Below, in pieces: positions 42,947-52,735 of a stretch of DNA of 64,000 bases (positions are counted from its first letter, which is position 1; the number at the start of each line of letters is the position of its first letter). Below the pieces are notes generated by a model. It made no database searches and was not told the DNA's origin. It was given only the letters and a program-made list of their open reading frames with translations. The position numbers were made by a program, and so were the translations under genes. The stretch is from Eubacterium sp. MSJ-33 (GTDB lineage Bacteria; Bacillota; Clostridia; Lachnospirales; Lachnospiraceae): the NCBI RefSeq assembly GCF_022174665.1, contig NZ_CP076562.1, positions 2,744,525 through 2,808,524 of the forward strand, read 5' to 3'.

Positions 42947-43696
42947 ATGTTAGGAGAAGAAAGACAGCAGGCGATACTTGCAGCGGTAGAACAAAGACAC
43001 AGCGTTTCCGTACAGGAACTGATGCAGCTTCTTGATATTTCCGAGTCCACCATCAGACGGGATTTGAACGCACTGGATAAGGAAGGCAGACTGGTGAAGG
43101 TACATGGAGGTGCGATGGCAATCGGTGGAAGCTTCCATGTGAAGGATGATGCGGTGGAATACCGGAAGGAGATCAACCGGGAAGAAAAGATTGAGATTGC
43201 CAGATATGCGGCAGCATTGATCGAGGATCAGGATGTGGTGTATATGGATGCCGGAACGACAACCGAGTTGATGATCGACTATATCACAGCGAAGAATGTG
43301 ATATTCGTCACAAACTCATTTGCACATGCAAAGCATTTGTCACAGAAGGGCTATACGACATATATCCTTGGCGGTGAGTTTAAGCCGGTCACAGAAGCAA
43401 TCGTTGGAGAAGAAGCAATTATTTCTCTGGATAAATACAACTTCACGAAAGGATTCTGGGGTGCGAACGGCGTGACAAAGGGCAATGGATTCACTACACC
43501 GGATGTCAAAGAAGCAATGGTGAAGAAGAAATCCATGCAGAAGACGAAGGAACGCTATGTGTTGTGCGACAGCAGTAAATTCGGTGAGATTTGTTCGATA
43601 AGTTTTGCGGAATTCAAGTCTGCAAGGATAATTACAACGAAGATTGAAAATAATGAGTACAGAGGAATGAAGAATATCACGGAGGTGAGAGTATGA
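42947..43696 (+). CDS. fruR: DeoR-family regulator of fructose utilisation
   Basis: 249 aa. N-terminal DeoR helix-turn-helix: ERQQAILAAVEQRHSVSVQELMQLLDISESTIRRDLNALDKEGRLVKVHGGA. The sugar-phosphate sensing domain follows, with VVYMDAGTTTELM, VTNSFAHA and LGGEFKPVTEAIVG. AAAGGAG fixes ATG 42947 over a TTG at 42929. Four-base overlap with fruK. In this family the fructose 1-phosphate level relieves repression; that is assumed from context. Confidence 0.93.
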   Translation: MLGEERQQAILAAVEQRHSVSVQELMQLLDISESTIRRDLNALDKEGRLVKVHGGAMAIGGSFHVKDDAVEYRKEINREEKIEIARYAAALIEDQDVVYMDAGTTTELMIDYITAKNVIFVTNSFAHAKHLSQKGYTTYILGGEFKPVTEAIVGEEAIISLDKYNFTKGFWGANGVTKGNGFTTPDVKEAMVKKKSMQKTKERYVLCDSSKFGEICSISFAEFKSARIITTKIENNEYRGMKNITEVRV

Positions 43697-44619
43697 TTTA
43701 CACTGTTTCATTTAATCCATCTCTCGACTATGTGCAGGATCTGGATTGCGTGAATCTTGGATATGTCAACCGTACCAGTGGGGAGAAGATTCTGCCGGGT
43801 GGAAAAGGAATCAATGTATCCATGGTATTGAAGAATCTTGGATTTGAGAATCAGGCACTTGGATTTACGGCCGGATTTACCGGAGAGGTTTTGAAATCCA
43901 TGCTGAGGGCAAAAGGCGTGGAAAGTGATTTTATTGAGTTGGATGCAGGCATGACACGGATCAATGTCAAGATCCGCGCGAAGGAGGAAACCGAGATCAA
44001 CGGACAGGGACCGAAGATTTCCGCAGATGCATTGGAGTTGTTATATCAGAAGTTAGAGACCTTGCAGGAGGGCGATATACTTGTTCTGGCAGGCTCGATT
44101 CCGGAGAGCATGCCGCAGTCCGCGTATATGGATATCATGAAGCGTCTGCAGGACAAGAAGTTGAAAATCGTCGTAGATGCGACAAGAGATCTTCTGGTAA
44201 ATGTGCTTCCATATAAGCCGTTTATGATCAAACCGAATAATTTCGAACTCGGCGAGATTTTCGGTGTGGAGATCAAAGACAAAGACGATGTATGCAAATA
44301 TGCGAAGAAGCTGCAGGAGCAGGGCGCGCGGAATGTGCTCGTATCCATGGCAGGTGATGGCGCGGTTTTGCTTGCCGAGGACGGAAGTGAGTACCGGGCG
44401 GAGGCACCACAAGGAACGGTAAAAAATTCCGTAGGTGCCGGAGATTCGATGGTAGCCGGATTTATTGCCGGATATCTGATTACAGATGGCAGAGCAGATG
44501 CGTATAAAAACGCATTTGAAATGGGCGTATGTACCGGAAGTGCGAGTGCATTTTCGGAAGAGCTTGCAACAAAACAAGAAGTCGAGGGTTTGTATATAAA
44601 AACTTTCGGCAATAGATGA
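43693..44619 (+). CDS. fruK: 1-phosphofructokinase
   Basis: 308 aa. PfkB family: SFNPSLDYVQDL, LPGGKGINVSMVLKNLG, NGQGPKIS, VKNSVGAGDSMVAGFIAGY. Phosphorylates the fructose 1-phosphate delivered by the fructose PTS encoded next. ATGA overlap with fruR; fruA begins 17 bases after its stop. Closely related to the separate copy at 40563. Confidence 0.95.
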   Translation: MIYTVSFNPSLDYVQDLDCVNLGYVNRTSGEKILPGGKGINVSMVLKNLGFENQALGFTAGFTGEVLKSMLRAKGVESDFIELDAGMTRINVKIRAKEETEINGQGPKISADALELLYQKLETLQEGDILVLAGSIPESMPQSAYMDIMKRLQDKKLKIVVDATRDLLVNVLPYKPFMIKPNNFELGEIFGVEIKDKDDVCKYAKKLQEQGARNVLVSMAGDGAVLLAEDGSEYRAEAPQGTVKNSVGAGDSMVAGFIAGYLITDGRADAYKNAFEMGVCTGSASAFSEELATKQEVEGLYIKTFGNR

Positions 44620-44636
44620 TGAAGGAGGGGTTGCAT

Positions 44637-46574
44637 ATGCGAATTACAGATTTGTTAGACAGGAAGAGCATTTACCTTGGAGCTAAGGTAAACTCAAAGG
44701 AAGAAACACTGGATCGTGCAGTTGCTTTGATGGCAGAAAGCGGCAAGATTGCCGACGTGGAAACATACAAGAAAGGTGTGTATGCACGAGAGGAAGAAGG
44801 AACAACCGGAATCGGAGAAGGAATCGCGATTCCACATTGTAAGTCAGCAGCCGTGAAGCAGGCAGGGCTTGCAGCGATGGTAATCCCGGATGGCGTGGAT
44901 TTCGACTCGTTAGACGGCGAACCGGTACATCTGCTGTTCCTGATTGCGGCACCGGATACCGCTGACAATGTCCATCTCGATGTACTGAGCAAGTTATCCG
45001 TGCTTCTTATGGACGAGGATTTCACGAACGCATTGAAATCTGCAAAGACGGTAGACGAATTTTTAAGTATCATTGACAAGGCAGAAAATGGTGATGCGAA
45101 GCAAAAGGATGAGATTCCGACCATCACCGAGGCAAAAAAGAAGATTTTAGCAGTGACAGGATGCCCGACCGGAATCGCACATACGTACATGGCAGCCGAG
45201 GCATTGGAGAAGAAGGCAAAGGAACTCGGTTATGCGATTAAGGTGGAGACCAGAGGCTCCGGCGGTGCCAAGAACGTATTGACTGCAGAGGAAATCAAGG
45301 AAGCTGATGCAATCATCGTTGCCGCTGATACACAGGTGCCGATGGATCGTTTCCATGGTAAGAAGGTGATTATCTGCAAGGTGGCAGATGGTATCAATAA
45401 GGCAGAACAATTACTGACCCGTGCAGCCGAAGGCAAAGCAGCTGTCTACGAAGCAGGCGGTGATGCAGTAGAAAGCAGAGAGACCGATGGAAAAGAAAGT
45501 ATCGGACATCAGATTTATAAGCATCTGATGAATGGTGTATCGCATATGTTACCATTTGTCGTTGGCGGAGGTATTCTGATCGCACTTGCATTTCTGATTG
45601 ATGGATTGCTTGTTGACTTAAATCATGTTCCACAGTATCTGATTGACAAGTATGGTTCTGTTGCGGATGTAAAGAGTAACTTCGGTACATTGACACCAGT
45701 TGCTTATTTCTTAAAGGCTCAGGTTGGTGGAGTGGCATTTAGTTTTATGCTGCCGATCCTCGCTGGATTTATCGCGATGAGTATTGCGGATCGTCCGGGA
45801 CTTGCACTTGGTTTCTTAGGTGGTGCCATTGCAGCAAATGGAAAGTCCGGATTCCTCGGCGCACTGGCTGCCGGATTTATAGCAGGCTATGTTGTATTAT
45901 TGCTGAAGAAGATTTTCTCGAAGCTTCCTTCTGCACTGGAAGGAATGGTGCCAATCCTGCTGATCCCGGTGTTTGGATTACTGATTACCGGAGCAGGTAT
46001 GGTGTTTGTGATTGAACCGGTTGTCGGATTTATCAATACAGCATTGAATAATGGTTTGAAGAACATGAGTGGTGCCAATATTATCCTGCTTGGTGCATTG
46101 CTCGGTGCGATGATGGCAGTCGATATGGGAGGCCCGGTCAACAAGGCAGCGTATGTATTCGGTACAGCGCAGATTGCAGCCGGAAATTATGATATCATGG
46201 CAGCGGTTATGATCGGAGGTATGGTTCCGCCAATCGCAATTGCAATCGCATCCTTATTGTTCAAGAACAAGTTCACAGAGCAGGAACGCAAGGCAGGCCC
46301 TACAAACTTTATTATGGGACTTTCCTTCATCACAGAGGGCGCAATCCCATTCGCCGCAGCGGATCCGTTACATGTCATCCCGGCATGTGTAGTCGGTGCT
46401 GGTGTTGCAGGTGGACTTTCCGCAGCATTTAACTGTACACTGATGGCTCCTCACGGTGGAATCTTCGTATTCCCGGTTGTCGGACACGCTGCAATGTATC
46501 TTGTCGCACTGGTAGTCGGAAGTATCATCTCCGCACTCCTGCTCGGAGTATTAAAGAAGAAAGTAGCCGCATAA
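44637..46574 (+). CDS. fruA: fructose-specific PTS enzyme IIABC
   Basis: 645 aa, three fused domains. EIIA (about 1-145) with the phosphorylated His in GIAIPHCKSA; EIIB (about 160-260) with the active Cys in AVTGCPTGIAHTYMAAEAL; EIIC (about 285-645), a membrane channel of the fructose type ending FNCTLMAPHGGIFVFP. It takes up fructose as fructose 1-phosphate. AAGGAGG with eight bases of spacing selects ATG 44637; upstream ATG 44616 precedes the site. Third gene of fruR-fruK-fruA. Confidence 0.96.
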   Translation: MRITDLLDRKSIYLGAKVNSKEETLDRAVALMAESGKIADVETYKKGVYAREEEGTTGIGEGIAIPHCKSAAVKQAGLAAMVIPDGVDFDSLDGEPVHLLFLIAAPDTADNVHLDVLSKLSVLLMDEDFTNALKSAKTVDEFLSIIDKAENGDAKQKDEIPTITEAKKKILAVTGCPTGIAHTYMAAEALEKKAKELGYAIKVETRGSGGAKNVLTAEEIKEADAIIVAADTQVPMDRFHGKKVIICKVADGINKAEQLLTRAAEGKAAVYEAGGDAVESRETDGKESIGHQIYKHLMNGVSHMLPFVVGGGILIALAFLIDGLLVDLNHVPQYLIDKYGSVADVKSNFGTLTPVAYFLKAQVGGVAFSFMLPILAGFIAMSIADRPGLALGFLGGAIAANGKSGFLGALAAGFIAGYVVLLLKKIFSKLPSALEGMVPILLIPVFGLLITGAGMVFVIEPVVGFINTALNNGLKNMSGANIILLGALLGAMMAVDMGGPVNKAAYVFGTAQIAAGNYDIMAAVMIGGMVPPIAIAIASLLFKNKFTEQERKAGPTNFIMGLSFITEGAIPFAAADPLHVIPACVVGAGVAGGLSAAFNCTLMAPHGGIFVFPVVGHAAMYLVALVVGSIISALLLGVLKKKVAA

Positions 46575-46617
46575 TAGAAGGTCACACGACCGAAGAATTT
46601 TATATAAGAGAAAAATT

Positions 46618-46915
46618 AGAATTGGAAAAGGTACAATCCAATATGCTTATCACATATATTCAAATACAGATTCGCAGCATATAGATATGTTTGGAACTTA
46701 GAAATACTTAATGTTCTGAACAATATCAGAAATACCTGAACACGATGTTCAGGTAAGCTGCCACTGAGCCATGGATGGCGAATTGGCAGCGGTTTCGTAC
46801 GGATAGAACAGGCGTAGCAGAACATTTAGTATTTCTTAGTTTCAATACATTTATATGCGTGAACTGTATTTAGGATATATGTGGAGAGAGAATGAGGTGT
46901 ACCTTTTACAATTCT
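46618..46915. repeat. family A long-hairpin element, copy 2
   Basis: About 298 bp. Outer arms of some 65 bases: AGAATTG.AAAAGGTACA at 46618 pairs with TGTACCTTTT.CAATTCT ending at 46915; further in AAATACAG with CTGTATTT and GCATATA with TATATGC. The core matches copy 1 (GTTTGGAACTTAGAA, GCGAATTGGC near the second hairpin), but the hairpins carry paired changes: CCTGAAC/GTTCAGG and GCTGCCA/TGGCAGC. It lies between fruA and ptsH, ending 26 bases before the ptsH start. Confidence 0.88.
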
Positions 46916-46940
46916 CAAAAAAGAAAAGGAGAATAAAATT

Positions 46941-47198
46941 ATGAGAGAGTTTAGTTATGTAATCACAGATGCACAGGGAATTCACGCAAGACCGGCCGGA
47001 CAGCTTGTAAAGCTTGCAGCCGCTTATCCATGCAAGGTAACAATCGCAAAGGACGGAAGAAGCGTTGACGCAAAGCGTATCATGGGCGTTATGAGCCTTG
47101 GTGCTAAGCAGGGACAGGAAGTAATCCTGCAGGCAGACGGTGAGCAGGAGGATGCAGCAATCGCAGCACTCTCAGCATTTATGAACGAGAATCTGTAA
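46941..47198 (+). CDS. ptsH: phosphocarrier protein HPr, with Arg at position 46
   Basis: 85 aa. Carries phosphate from enzyme I to the EIIA domains. The active site is intact: GIHARPAG with His15. The regulatory site that HPr kinase phosphorylates in most Firmicutes (Ser46 in KSIMGVMSLG) is Arg here: AKRIMGVMSLG. This HPr should take part in sugar transport but not in the Ser46-P branch of catabolite repression. AAAAGGAG upstream. ptsI follows after 45 bases. Confidence 0.95.
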   Translation: MREFSYVITDAQGIHARPAGQLVKLAAAYPCKVTIAKDGRSVDAKRIMGVMSLGAKQGQEVILQADGEQEDAAIAALSAFMNENL

Positions 47199-47243
47199 TT
47201 GATTTAAGAAGAAAGGGAAGGTCTTATACAGCCGGGTGAGAGT

Positions 47244-48866
47244 ATGCAGGAATTAAAAGGAAAAAGTGTATTTGGCGGAATTGCAATCGGTCGAATCTCC
47301 GTATATAACAAGGATGAAAGTACTGTCAAACGTGTAAAGATCGAGGACACTGCCGCAGAAGTAAAACGATTCGAAGAGGCAAAGGAAACAGCAAAGGAAC
47401 AGCTGCAGGCACTCTACGAAAAAGCACTGGTGGAAGTCGGAGAAGTCAATGCGATGATATTTGATGTACATCAGATGATGTTGGATGACCTTGATTATGT
47501 GGAAGCAATCACGCACATGATTGAGAATCAGGGAATCAATGCCGAGTATGCTGTTGCGGCGACAGGAGATAATTTCTCGAACATGTTCGCAGCGATGGAC
47601 GATGATTATATGAAGGCACGCGCCGCGGATGTAAAAGATATTTCCAACCGCGTTGTGAAGATTCTGCAGGGAAAGAAAGACAGTGTATTAGATGGTGATG
47701 AACCGGTGATTCTCTTAGCAGACGATCTGGCACCGAGTGAGACGGTACAGCTTGACAAATCGAAGGTGCTTGCGTTTGTGACAAGACATGGTTCAACGAA
47801 TTCCCATACAGCGATTTTGGCGCGGACGATGAATATTCCGGCGCTGATTAGTGTCAGATTCGAAGAAGCGGTTGATGGAAAATTCGCAATTGTCGATGGC
47901 TACAATGGCAGTGTCTATGTAGAGCCAACCGATGATGTTGTGAAAGAATACGAGAGTAAAAAGCAGGAGGCCGAAGAGAAGAAACGGCTGTTGCAGGAAC
48001 TGAAAGGTAAGGAAAACATCACACTCGATGGAAAGAAGATTAAGCTGTACGCGAACATCGGCGGTGTTGCGGATGTGGCATCTGCCCTGCAGAATGATGC
48101 AGAGGGCATCGGACTTTTCCGAAGCGAGTTCCTGTATTTAGAGAGCGATACATTTCCAACAGAGGAAGAACAGTTTCAGGCATATAAAACAGTTGCGGAG
48201 AATATGGCAGGCAAGAAGGTCATTATCCGTACATTGGATATCGGTGCCGACAAACAGGTGGATTATTTCAATCTGGATAAGGAAGATAATCCGGCGATGG
48301 GCTACCGTGCAATCCGTATCTGCCTGACACAGCCGGAGATATTCAAGACACAGCTTCGCGCAATCTTCCGTGCAAGCTATTACGGAAATATCGGCATCAT
48401 GTATCCGATGATTATTTCCGTATCAGAGGTGCAGAGGATTCATGCAATCGTCGACGAAGTGAAAGCAGAGTTAGATGCGCAGGGACTTCCGTACGGAGAT
48501 GTCGAGCAGGGTATCATGATTGAGACGCCGGCCGCTGTGATGATGAGTGCAGAGCTTGCGAAAGAAGTTGATTTCTTCAGTATCGGAACGAACGATCTGA
48601 CACAGTATACGCTTGCAATCGACCGTCAGAATCCGAAGCTGGATGATTTCTACGATTCCCACCATCCTGCAATCTTACGCATGATTCAGATGGTGATCGA
48701 CAATGGACATAAAGAAAACTGCTGGGTTGGAATCTGTGGCGAGCTTGGTGCCGATACAACACTTACAGAAACCTTCCTGAAGATGGGAATTGATGAGCTT
48801 TCGGTATCACCATCTATGATATTCCCGGTAAGGGATAAGGTTCGTAGCACAGATACAACCAAATAA
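47244..48866 (+). CDS. ptsI: phosphoenolpyruvate-protein phosphotransferase (enzyme I)
   Basis: 540 aa, enzyme I of the PTS. Takes phosphate from PEP to HPr. HPr-binding N domain, the active His in GSTNSHTAILARTMNIPAL (about residue 188), and the PEP-binding barrel with GLFRSEFLYL, ALDIGADKQ-like RTLDIGADKQVDYF, GIMYPMI, IMIETPAAVMM and CGELGAD, with the catalytic Cys in GICGELG. Together with fruA and ptsH it completes a fructose phosphorelay in one locus. Confidence 0.97.
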   Translation: MQELKGKSVFGGIAIGRISVYNKDESTVKRVKIEDTAAEVKRFEEAKETAKEQLQALYEKALVEVGEVNAMIFDVHQMMLDDLDYVEAITHMIENQGINAEYAVAATGDNFSNMFAAMDDDYMKARAADVKDISNRVVKILQGKKDSVLDGDEPVILLADDLAPSETVQLDKSKVLAFVTRHGSTNSHTAILARTMNIPALISVRFEEAVDGKFAIVDGYNGSVYVEPTDDVVKEYESKKQEAEEKKRLLQELKGKENITLDGKKIKLYANIGGVADVASALQNDAEGIGLFRSEFLYLESDTFPTEEEQFQAYKTVAENMAGKKVIIRTLDIGADKQVDYFNLDKEDNPAMGYRAIRICLTQPEIFKTQLRAIFRASYYGNIGIMYPMIISVSEVQRIHAIVDEVKAELDAQGLPYGDVEQGIMIETPAAVMMSAELAKEVDFFSIGTNDLTQYTLAIDRQNPKLDDFYDSHHPAILRMIQMVIDNGHKENCWVGICGELGADTTLTETFLKMGIDELSVSPSMIFPVRDKVRSTDTTK

Positions 48867-48944
48867 AAAGCAATTATACATTTTAGGGCAATCGGCGTTG
48901 GCTATATCTTTTGACTCAGAAGTTCATTGCCTGCAAATATTGAT

Positions 48945-48991
48945 AAAATCGCAAGGTGTAAGGACTGTTCCATATATGCCTTGCGATTTTT
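48945..48991 (+). terminator. terminator after ptsI
   Basis: AAAATCGCAAGG (48945-48956) pairs with CCTTGCGATTTT (48979-48990) and enters a T run. It is 78 bases after the stop codon. Confidence 0.9.
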
Positions 48992-49108
48992 CGTTTGTAT
49001 AAGTATAGGTATCTGTGGTAAAATGGGCATGGCAATGCAAATGAATAAAGCGTGTGTAATCAGTCACGCTTCGTGTGGCAGCATTAAATATGACAAGAAG
49101 GTTATAAC

Positions 49109-49918
49109 ATGTCAGAAACAGACAAATTACAGGAAAAACAAAGACTTCCAATCGGATTTATGGATTCGGGGCTTGGCGGATTAAGCGTATTGCGCGAAGC
49201 CGTAAAATTGATGCCGAAGGAAGATTTTATATATTATGGGGATTCCCTGCATGCACCCTATGGTGTAAAACCGCAGGCGGAAATCCGGGATTTGACATTT
49301 GCAGTAGTGGAAAAACTGCTGGATATGGGAATCAAAGGACTGGCAGTTGCCTGCAACACAGCGACAAGTGCAGCCGTCCGTCTGCTGCGAAATACATATC
49401 CGGAACTTCCGATCGTGGGAATCGAACCGGCTGTGAAACCGGCAGTAACAGAAAGCCATGGCGGAAGAATCCTGGTGATGGCAACTCCGATGACACTCAA
49501 ACAGGAAAAATTCCAGAACCTCTTAGCAAAGTACCGGGAACAGGCAGACATCGTTCCCGTCCAGTGTGATGGGCTGATGGAATTTGTCGAGCATGGAGAT
49601 CTGGATGGACAGGAATTAGATGACTATTTCGCAGAGAAGCTTTCCCCTGTCTTGACCGATGACACAGAATCCATCGTTCTTGGCTGTACGCACTATCCGT
49701 TCCTGAAAAAAGAACTCCGCCATTTCCTTGGGGACCGTGACATTCATCTGATCGATGGCAGCCTTGGCACCTCCCGTGAACTCATGCGCCGCTTGAAAGT
49801 ACAGGGCCTGCTACGCACAGACGAACACAAAGGAAACGTAACAATAATAAACTCATCTGGCAGACAGGAACTTATAGATCTAAGTCAAAAGTTATTAAAT
49901 CTGCCGGATTATGAATGA
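49109..49918 (+). CDS. murI: glutamate racemase
   Basis: 269 aa. Makes D-glutamate for peptidoglycan. FMDSGLGGLSVLREAVKLMP opens the fold; the two catalytic cysteines are in AVACNTATSAAV and VLGCTHYPFLKK. Start ATG 49109 follows GAAGG; length is normal. Its end overlaps the frame before the ABC-F gene, which itself starts 57 bases later. Confidence 0.95.
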   Translation: MSETDKLQEKQRLPIGFMDSGLGGLSVLREAVKLMPKEDFIYYGDSLHAPYGVKPQAEIRDLTFAVVEKLLDMGIKGLAVACNTATSAAVRLLRNTYPELPIVGIEPAVKPAVTESHGGRILVMATPMTLKQEKFQNLLAKYREQADIVPVQCDGLMEFVEHGDLDGQELDDYFAEKLSPVLTDDTESIVLGCTHYPFLKKELRHFLGDRDIHLIDGSLGTSRELMRRLKVQGLLRTDEHKGNVTIINSSGRQELIDLSQKLLNLPDYE

Positions 49919-49974
49919 TAGAAATAGTAAATCAATACAGTATATGGATTTGGAATAGAAATAGGAGCAATCAC

Positions 49975-51813
49975 ATGAATATCGTAACTGTTGATGGAAT
50001 TACAAAAGCATATGGCGAGCGTAAACTTTTTGATAAAGCCTCTTTTTATTTGCAGGAGGGCGAAAAGGCAGGAATTATCGGAATCAACGGAACCGGAAAG
50101 TCAACCCTTCTGAAGATAATTGCAGGTATGGAACATCCGGATTCTGGCAAAGTTATTCTCGCTAATCATTATACAGTACAATATTTACCGCAGACACCGG
50201 AGTTTGAAGCAACCGACACCGTGTTGCAGGCAGTTGTGAAAGGCTACGCGACGGCGGAGAATCACTGGATAATCGAGAGTGAAGCAAAGACGATGATGAC
50301 GAAACTTGGCATCACAGATTTTGACGAAACATGCGGACACTTATCCGGTGGACAGCGCAAACGTCTGGCACTCGTATCTGCATTGCTTGCGAAAGCGGAT
50401 ATATTACTTTTGGACGAGCCGACAAACCATCTGGACAGTGAGATGTCGACATGGTTAGAGAGTGAACTGCGTGCTTACAAAGGCTCAATCATTATGGTAA
50501 CCCATGACCGTTATTTTCTGGACAGTGTGGCAAACCGGATTATTGAGGTGGATAAAGGACAGATTTATTCGTATGCAACAAATTATTCAGGATTTCTGGA
50601 GGGAAAGACGCTCCGCGAAGACATCTTGGATGCACAGGAACGTAAGCGGCAGTCCATTCTCCGTGTGGAACTTGAATGGGTAAAGCGGGGCGCCAGAGCA
50701 CGTTCAACCAAGCAGAAGGCGAGACTGGAACGCTACGAGGAGATGAAGGGCAAATCAGCTCCGGTGAAGGATGCGCAGGTAGAAATCGGTTCTGTCTCTT
50801 CAAGACTCGGACGGACAACGGTAGAGCTTGATCATATCGAAAAATGCTTTGGAAACCAGACAATCATCCATGATTTTACATACCATTTTCTAAAAGACGA
50901 CCGGATTGGAATCATCGGTCGGAATGGCTGCGGCAAAAGTACATTGCTTAAGATCATGCAGGGAATGTTAGAACCGGACAGCGGAAGCGTTGTGATTGGT
51001 CCGACAGTGAAGATTGGTTATTTTGCACAGGAGATTCAGCTTGGTAAGGACATGGATCCGAATCAGCGTGTGATTGATTATATCCGCGATGTGGCAGAAT
51101 ATGTTGAGACAGATGAGGGCAGGATTACTGCGGCAAGATTGTTAGAACGTTTTTTGTTTCGCGGAGAAGATCAGTATGGCCTGATAGGTAAATTATCGGG
51201 TGGAGAACGCAGACGATTGTATCTGTGCAAGGTTTTGATGTCGGCACCAAATGTTCTGATCTTGGATGAGCCAACGAATGATTTGGATATCACGACACTT
51301 ACAATATTGGAAGATTATCTGGATTCTTTTCAGGGAATTGTTGTTGCAGTCAGTCATGACCGCTATTTTTTGGATCGTGTGGTACGTCGTATTTTCGCAT
51401 TCCGACCGGATGGAACACTCTGGCAGAGTGAGGGCGGTTATACCGATTATGAGACACGTGTTCTGTATGAACAGCAGACAGTGGAGAAAACGACTGTAGC
51501 TCAAATAGAGACTGCGGAGACGAAAACAGGTAAATCAGACAACTGGAAGGAAAAACCAAGAACAAAAAAAATAAAGTTTTCCTATCAGGAACAGAGGGAA
51601 TACGATACGATAGAGAAAGATATTGCGGAATTAGAGCAGAAGATAGAAGCAAATAGGACAGCGATGGGAAAAAATGCCAGCAATTCCATCGAACTGCAAC
51701 GGCTCTATGAAGAGCAGGAACAGCTCGAAGGAACACTGGCTGATAAAATGGATCGATGGATGTATCTGGAAGATCTGGCTGCACAGATTGCAGCACAGTC
51801 ATCGGAACATTAA
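49975..51813 (+). CDS. ABC-F family ATPase (Uup-like)
   Basis: 612 aa, two ABC domains and no membrane segments. Walker A: GINGTGKST and GRNGCGKST; signatures LSGGQRKR and LSGGERRR; Walker B: ILLLDEPTNHLD and VLILDEPTNDLD. The linker between domains has the helical P-site tRNA interaction motif region (about 235-285). A C-terminal coiled coil (about 535-612; EYDTIEKDIAELEQKIE) marks the Uup/YfmR-like branch. Acts on ribosomes. AGGAG supports ATG 49975. It converges with the AraC gene, with a four-base overlap of the stops. Confidence 0.93.
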   Translation: MNIVTVDGITKAYGERKLFDKASFYLQEGEKAGIIGINGTGKSTLLKIIAGMEHPDSGKVILANHYTVQYLPQTPEFEATDTVLQAVVKGYATAENHWIIESEAKTMMTKLGITDFDETCGHLSGGQRKRLALVSALLAKADILLLDEPTNHLDSEMSTWLESELRAYKGSIIMVTHDRYFLDSVANRIIEVDKGQIYSYATNYSGFLEGKTLREDILDAQERKRQSILRVELEWVKRGARARSTKQKARLERYEEMKGKSAPVKDAQVEIGSVSSRLGRTTVELDHIEKCFGNQTIIHDFTYHFLKDDRIGIIGRNGCGKSTLLKIMQGMLEPDSGSVVIGPTVKIGYFAQEIQLGKDMDPNQRVIDYIRDVAEYVETDEGRITAARLLERFLFRGEDQYGLIGKLSGGERRRLYLCKVLMSAPNVLILDEPTNDLDITTLTILEDYLDSFQGIVVAVSHDRYFLDRVVRRIFAFRPDGTLWQSEGGYTDYETRVLYEQQTVEKTTVAQIETAETKTGKSDNWKEKPRTKKIKFSYQEQREYDTIEKDIAELEQKIEANRTAMGKNASNSIELQRLYEEQEQLEGTLADKMDRWMYLEDLAAQIAAQSSEH

Positions 51814-52589
51814 TTGCCGTCTTTATCCAGATCCGGTGATTCACAACTGGTGTGCAAATCACGATATTTCTTCGGGGTCAGACCATATAAATCTTGAAAA
51901 GAACTTGTGAAGTGGCTCTGAGAGGAGAAGTTCAAATATTCCGAAATCTCAGAGATGGAGTAGTTGCTGTATTGTAACAGATGTGCAGCTGTTTTTAACC
52001 GTTCTGTTTTTATGTAGGAAGAGATGGAGACATTCATTTCCTTTTTAAACAGTCTTGAAAGATAGGTTGGGTTCATATTCAAATATTCGGCGATTGTTTC
52101 CAGCCGAAGTTCCTGTTGCAGATTCGCGTGGATGTAGTCGACACATTTCACAATCTGTTTGGAGTAAATACCTTTGCTTCGGTTTTCCTGCATTGCTTTT
52201 GTATAACTCATAATCATCTCGGTCTGCAGCTTGTCAACTTCTTCCTTCTTTTTTAGGACATCAACCCGCTGAATGAAGATGTCACTCATGCTGTAGGCGA
52301 TTTCACGAGGAAGACCATACTGTGCACAGAAGCGGCTCACCATCGCTGCCAGAATTACAAAATGGTACTTTGCATTCTGCAATGGATCGGAGGATAGAAC
52401 CCCGTTTTTATCGTCGCCGGTTGTATACCCCTTGTGCTCCTCATACTCTCTGTGTCGGGCTTTGACTTCTTCCATATTTCCGTTCGCAATTGCTTTATAG
52501 ATGCCGAATTCTTTTTCGTAGTCAAGATGCCGGCTCTGCTCCTGCTGTTGCTGAAATAATTTCAGGTTTACTTCTTTATCGATGTTCAT
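51810..52589 (-). CDS. AraC-family transcriptional regulator
   Basis: 259 aa. The C-terminal AraC domain (about 160-255) has both helix-turn-helix motifs: LRLETIAEYLNMNPTYLSRLFKKEMNVSISSYIKTERL and YSISEISEYLNFSSQSHFTSSFQDLYGLTPKKYR. The N-terminal part is helical with a QQQQEQ start and no cupin, so the ligand is unclear. AAAGGAG precedes the ATG on the minus strand. The region between it and the tetR gene holds a candidate sRNA. Confidence 0.92.
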   Translation of the reverse strand: MNIDKEVNLKLFQQQQEQSRHLDYEKEFGIYKAIANGNMEEVKARHREYEEHKGYTTGDDKNGVLSSDPLQNAKYHFVILAAMVSRFCAQYGLPREIAYSMSDIFIQRVDVLKKKEEVDKLQTEMIMSYTKAMQENRSKGIYSKQIVKCVDYIHANLQQELRLETIAEYLNMNPTYLSRLFKKEMNVSISSYIKTERLKTAAHLLQYSNYSISEISEYLNFSSQSHFTSSFQDLYGLTPKKYRDLHTSCESPDLDKDGN

Positions 52590-52735
52590 AAAATCTCCTT
52601 TAAAATCTTGTTTATAATATGTATATAAATTTTTTTATAGTATATCATAATAGTGCAAAAAAAGACATATATTTGATATAAAAAAACAAAAAAAATCTGT
52701 ATTATACAACCATAGACTTCATGAGATACATTTCT

